NCBI GenBank assembly: GCA_963932465.1
Contig: OZ010794.1
Span: 440,945,502 to 441,009,501, forward strand
Length of the DNA stretch: 64,000 bases
DNA from: Maratus speciosus
Lineage: Eukaryota; Arthropoda; Arachnida; Araneae; Salticidae
Direction: 5' to 3'
A program made the position numbers and the translations under genes. Within the stretch, counting starts at the first letter, position 1; each line of letters starts with the position of its first letter. Positions 60,894-64,000 of the stretch are shown here, piece by piece. The notes beneath the pieces were generated by a model. It was not told the origin of the DNA, made no database searches, and saw nothing but the letters and a program-made list of their open reading frames with translations.

Positions 60894-60939
60894 ATTGCTG
60901 AAAAGTAGTTGAAAAATTAATTAAAAATTACATAAATTA

Positions 60940-63081
60940 TCCTTAGTTTTGTATAATCCTACTTTACATAGAAATAATCTCTTTCAAGGTAGTAACATCG
61001 AAAAACTTGGTGTAAATTTTGTTGGTAGTAACGGTAAACTTGTTGTATATGATAAAAATTGGAATTGGTTGTTTTTTGCAAGAAAAAATGATTTGTATTT
61101 TTTGAAACCTTTTGGCTATAAAACTAAATGCGAAGGAGAAAGCAGCTTGACTTTTCAGCTAATAATTCAGAAAAATCAAACTTAAGTGAATTGTGGCATG
61201 AAAGATTTTGTCACGTAAATAACGAATACTTAGTTAATACTAGTAAAAATGAATGTGTTACACGCCTTCCAATGTTGTCAAAGTTAGTCGAGGATTGCAT
61301 CTCCTGTAAACTTGCTAAATCTAAAAGAACGTCATTTAAAGCAATAGGGAAAATAAGACCGAAAACTGCTCTGAAACTCTTGCACATGCATTTGTGTGGA
61401 CCTTTACGAGTGACATCACATGGAGGGAGTAGATATTTTTTCACCATCATAGATGATTTTTCTCGTTTTGTTACACTATTAGGAATAAGTGACGTTTATC
61501 AGACATTTTTTGAAATTTCAGAGAAAGGTACCTAAATATCAATAACCATAAGAAAATAATTTCAATAAGAACTGATGGTGGTTTAGAATTCTCTAACCAA
61601 GAATTTGACACTCCTTTGGAAAAGGAGGAAATTTCTCACGAGAAAACGAACCCGTATAGCCCCGAAGTGAACGGTGTCGTGGAGCATTTCAATTTAACTG
61701 CTCGATGGTGTTAAAACTCTCTCCAGTGCTAGTGGCCTGGCTCAAAAATTTTGGACTGAAGCCCTAATGTGTTTTTCTTTTGTTTTTTCTTGATCGATTG
61801 GTGCAATTGTGTGTACATGTTTCAGATCAGATTGATTCTTTTACTTTATGTTGATGGCAATGTTCTTTTTGGTAAAATTAACTTTGGGATAGGTTTACTG
61901 CAGAAACATTTTAACTTACATATTTTGGGTACAACTAGATAACTATTGGGCATAGAGTTTGAAGAAATTGGAAGCCGTCTTTATTCACCAGACATCTTAT
62001 ATTGAGAAAGTTTGCGAAATGTTTTCAAAGTTTAGTTTCCAGTAAGCTCTTTACCTATTCCCAAGGGCTAGGTGTTGTCAAAGCAAGATTCACGGACCAG
62101 ACTTGATATCATGTACGCAGTGAATTTATTATCTCAATTTCAATCAAATCCTGGAATTACTCACTGGAACAGCTTATTAAAATTGTTAGGTTATTAAAAT
62201 ATATTAAAAATTATAAACTTGAATTATCTAGAGTCAGTCGGTTAAATCTCTCATGTTACTCTGATTCAGATTTTACAGCAAACAGAGACGATCGAGTCTC
62301 CATAGGTGGGTACATTTTGTTTTTGGATGAAACACCCATATCTTGGAGGACTTTCAAACAGAAATGTATAAGTCTTTTGGAACAGATGTTATATATTCCC
62401 GCAGACGCCATTTTGGATTTCTGGGCATTGTTTTACCGCTTTGTTTTTATTAAAAATTAAACAATATTTAAATAATTAATAAATAGTTAAAAATATAGTT
62501 CAACAACATTCCATAGCAATAGAGGATAATCATTTCTGAAGTCAGATTCCTATGTATCTGAAGAATACGTCTGGTACTCAAATATCAATAAAGCAGCCCC
62601 GATGAGTGACGCGTTCTGGCAACCCCGTTAAACCTAACATGCGCATAAATCTGCTTGGCGACATTTACTTGGCAGAAAAAGAGTTTTCACGACAAGAAAA
62701 TCCAAGATGGCGGCCGCGGGAATATATAACATCTGTTCCAGTCTTTTAACTATGGAGGCTGAATATGTCAGTTTAACTGAAGCTGCTAAATAATTTTAAT
62801 CTGGGTCAAAAATATTTTGAAAAATGAAGTACATAAATTAAACTTGAGAGATTGTACACTATTCTGTGATAACCAAGCTGCAATAGCCTTTTGCAATTCC
62901 CCTTTTGAAAATCAGAGAAACAAACACATTCACATAAAATATCACTTTCTTAGAAATTTAGTATATGATAAAGTATTTAAACTTAAATATATTGCTAGCA
63001 AATTTAACTTGGCTGATAGTTTCACAAAACTGCAAATTAAAGAGCAGTTGTTAAAATTTCGCAAAAGAATTTTTGATATTT
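60940..63081 (+). pseudogene. Ty1/copia-type pol remnant
   Basis: Plus-strand pieces in pol order. LVVYDKNWNWLFFARKNDLY and LWHERFCHVNNEYL with CISCKLAKSKRT form the zinc-binding pre-integrase region. Integrase follows with LLHMHLCGP (first Asp replaced by His), IIDDFSRF, IRTDGGLEFSN and NPYSPEVNGVVEHFN. A deletion near 61775 removes the integrase C-terminus and most of reverse transcriptase. It resumes at LLYVDGNVLFGK, where YVDD has become YVDG. RNase H follows with CYSDSDFTANRDD, then TMEAEYVSLTEAAK after a MITE, and LFCDNQAAIAFCNSP and NKHIHIKYHFLRN. No LTRs seen. Dead. Confidence 0.9.
62379..62739. mobile_element. hAT-like MITE inside the copia RNase H region
   Basis: Perfect 8-bp TSD AGTCTTTT (62371-62378, 62740-62747). 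Ends GGAACAGATGTTATATATTC and its complement, with inner arms CGCCATTTTGGATTT and AATCCAAGATGGCGG. At 361 bp, no coding sequence. It splits codons between KCISLL and TMEAEYV of the retrotransposon. Confidence 0.93.
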
Positions 63082-63288
63082 AAATTTTTGTTGGGGGAGG
63101 AGGGGGGATAATTCTTCTTACAGTGTTATTCACTCTTATCAATGCCTTGCCAATAAAGTCTTGTATGACCTGACATTGATCTAATTGTTTTTTAATTTAA
63201 AGTGTAATTTAATTTTTTATTGGACTTTTGAAGTTTTGCATTTTTGAAATTTTTTCATGTATTTGTAATCTTATATTTTTATAATAGA

Positions 63289-63662
63289 CCGGAAGCACAG
63301 ACAATCACCTCATCGAGTTCATGGATGAAATTCTAGCGTTAGTTAAATCTTGATTCACATATTAAAACGCAATCGGTCTGCCAAGTCATATCTTGATGGA
63401 AAACACCTGAAAATCCGATTTTAGCACCTGACTCATAGGTTTACCATTGTGTTTTCCTGCTCCCAATCCTCTATGTTTTCATACCTTTTGGTGCAGGAAA
63501 ACACAATGGTAAACCTATGAGTCAGCCGCTAAAATCAGGTTTTCAGGTGTTTTCCACCAAGATATGACTTGGCAGATCAATTGCGTTTTAATATGCGAAT
63601 CAAGATAACTAATCCTAGAATTTTATCCGTGAACTCAATTAGGCAACTGTCTGTGCTGCCGG
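63289..63662. repeat. Long near-perfect hairpin (foldback MITE)
   Basis: Arms 63289-63460 and 63493-63662 pair over about 170 bp with a 32-nt loop. Ends CCGGAAGCACAGACA and TGTCTGTGCTGCCGG. The stem near the loop, GGTTTACCATTGTGTTTTCC with its complement, is perfect. No TSD is clear. It lies 205 bp beyond the copia remnant. A transcript across it would form a long double-stranded RNA. Confidence 0.93.
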
Positions 63663-64000
63663 CTCCTGGTTTAAACCTTTGTCATATTTTTGTAATGCTC
63701 TAGAGATGGAGAAAAAGGAGGCTGATTGTTACGCATCCATAGATTTAAAGCTTAAAGAAGTATTCAGAAGGTTTTATAAAACCCATAAAGTTTAAAAAGG
63801 TACTTACTTTTTATATCAATGAATGTTTCTTTTTCACTCTCTCTTGAGCAGCATGTTTACATATCTGAAATAACCAGCAAAATGTTTCATTCACTGGCTT
63901 CAGAGGTAAGTATGTTATTAAATCACTGACAGTAACAGAGATTTCAGGATCGCGTTATCCGCTGTAACCGGCTCGTTTTTCAATGTCATACTTTGTAGTC
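63663..64000. other. Anonymous DNA at the window edge
   Basis: No gene recognised. The window ends without a visible repeat boundary. Confidence 0.4.

Noticed and set aside
60940..63081. Intact LTR retrotransposon
   Set aside because: No LTRs seen, several stops and frameshifts, YVDD changed, and most of reverse transcriptase deleted.

Overview
The window is eukaryotic, AT-rich and dense in repeats. I found no convincing host gene, rRNA gene, functional tRNA gene or CRISPR array. Long A/T runs, (TA)n tracts, minisatellites, TIR transposons with intact target-site duplications (TSDs), tRNA-like repeats and decayed transposase or retrotransposon reading frames point to intergenic animal DNA. 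The mix of Tc1, Tigger, hAT, piggyBac-like, Helitron-like and copia elements, plus two protein families I associate with arthropod genomes, makes an arthropod (possibly a chelicerate) my best guess. That guess is inference.

Layout. 1-5 kb: two pairs of tRNA-like repeat units in opposite orientation, then a degenerate short-period repeat. 5-9 kb: a satellite-like family ('S') with a 118-bp minisatellite and a hAT-like insertion. 8.1-10.7 kb: two Helitron-like elements (family H), one of them splitting an older foldback. 11.9-13.8 kb: a 305-bp tandem array. 14.9-17.7 kb: repeat X1, a hAT-like element and a foldback. 19.1-26.5 kb: several tandem arrays, a hAT-like element, a 1.1-kb TA-flanked element inside repeat family P, and a tRNA-derived SINE with a 14-bp TSD. 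29-30.8 kb: a second H copy carrying a small hAT MITE. 32.99-37.29 kb: a Tc1-type element split by a Tigger-type element that itself carries a piggyBac-like MITE. 38.4-47.5 kb: a repeat pair (A and B) in direct and inverted copies. One A copy is interrupted at its TA microsatellite by an unclassified TIR transposon (AGGGTGTCCC ends) and a Tigger fragment. 48.3-51.9 kb: a hAT-like element, a 140-bp array, X2 and a 30-bp minisatellite. 52-54.7 kb: family S reversed, with a tandem duplication of about 1 kb. 55.7-59.15 kb: a third complete H copy, then a 2.3-kb TIR element with an 8-bp TSD and decayed coding sequence. 59.7-63.7 kb: two foldbacks with tRNA-like sequence, a copia-type pol remnant interrupted by a hAT MITE, and a long near-perfect hairpin.

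Every recognisable coding region is mobile-element derived and broken by stops, frameshifts or insertions, so no pathway or operon can be described. What the window offers is a well-resolved insertion history. Exact TSDs, empty-site copies elsewhere in the window and three-level nesting allow many insertions to be ordered in time.
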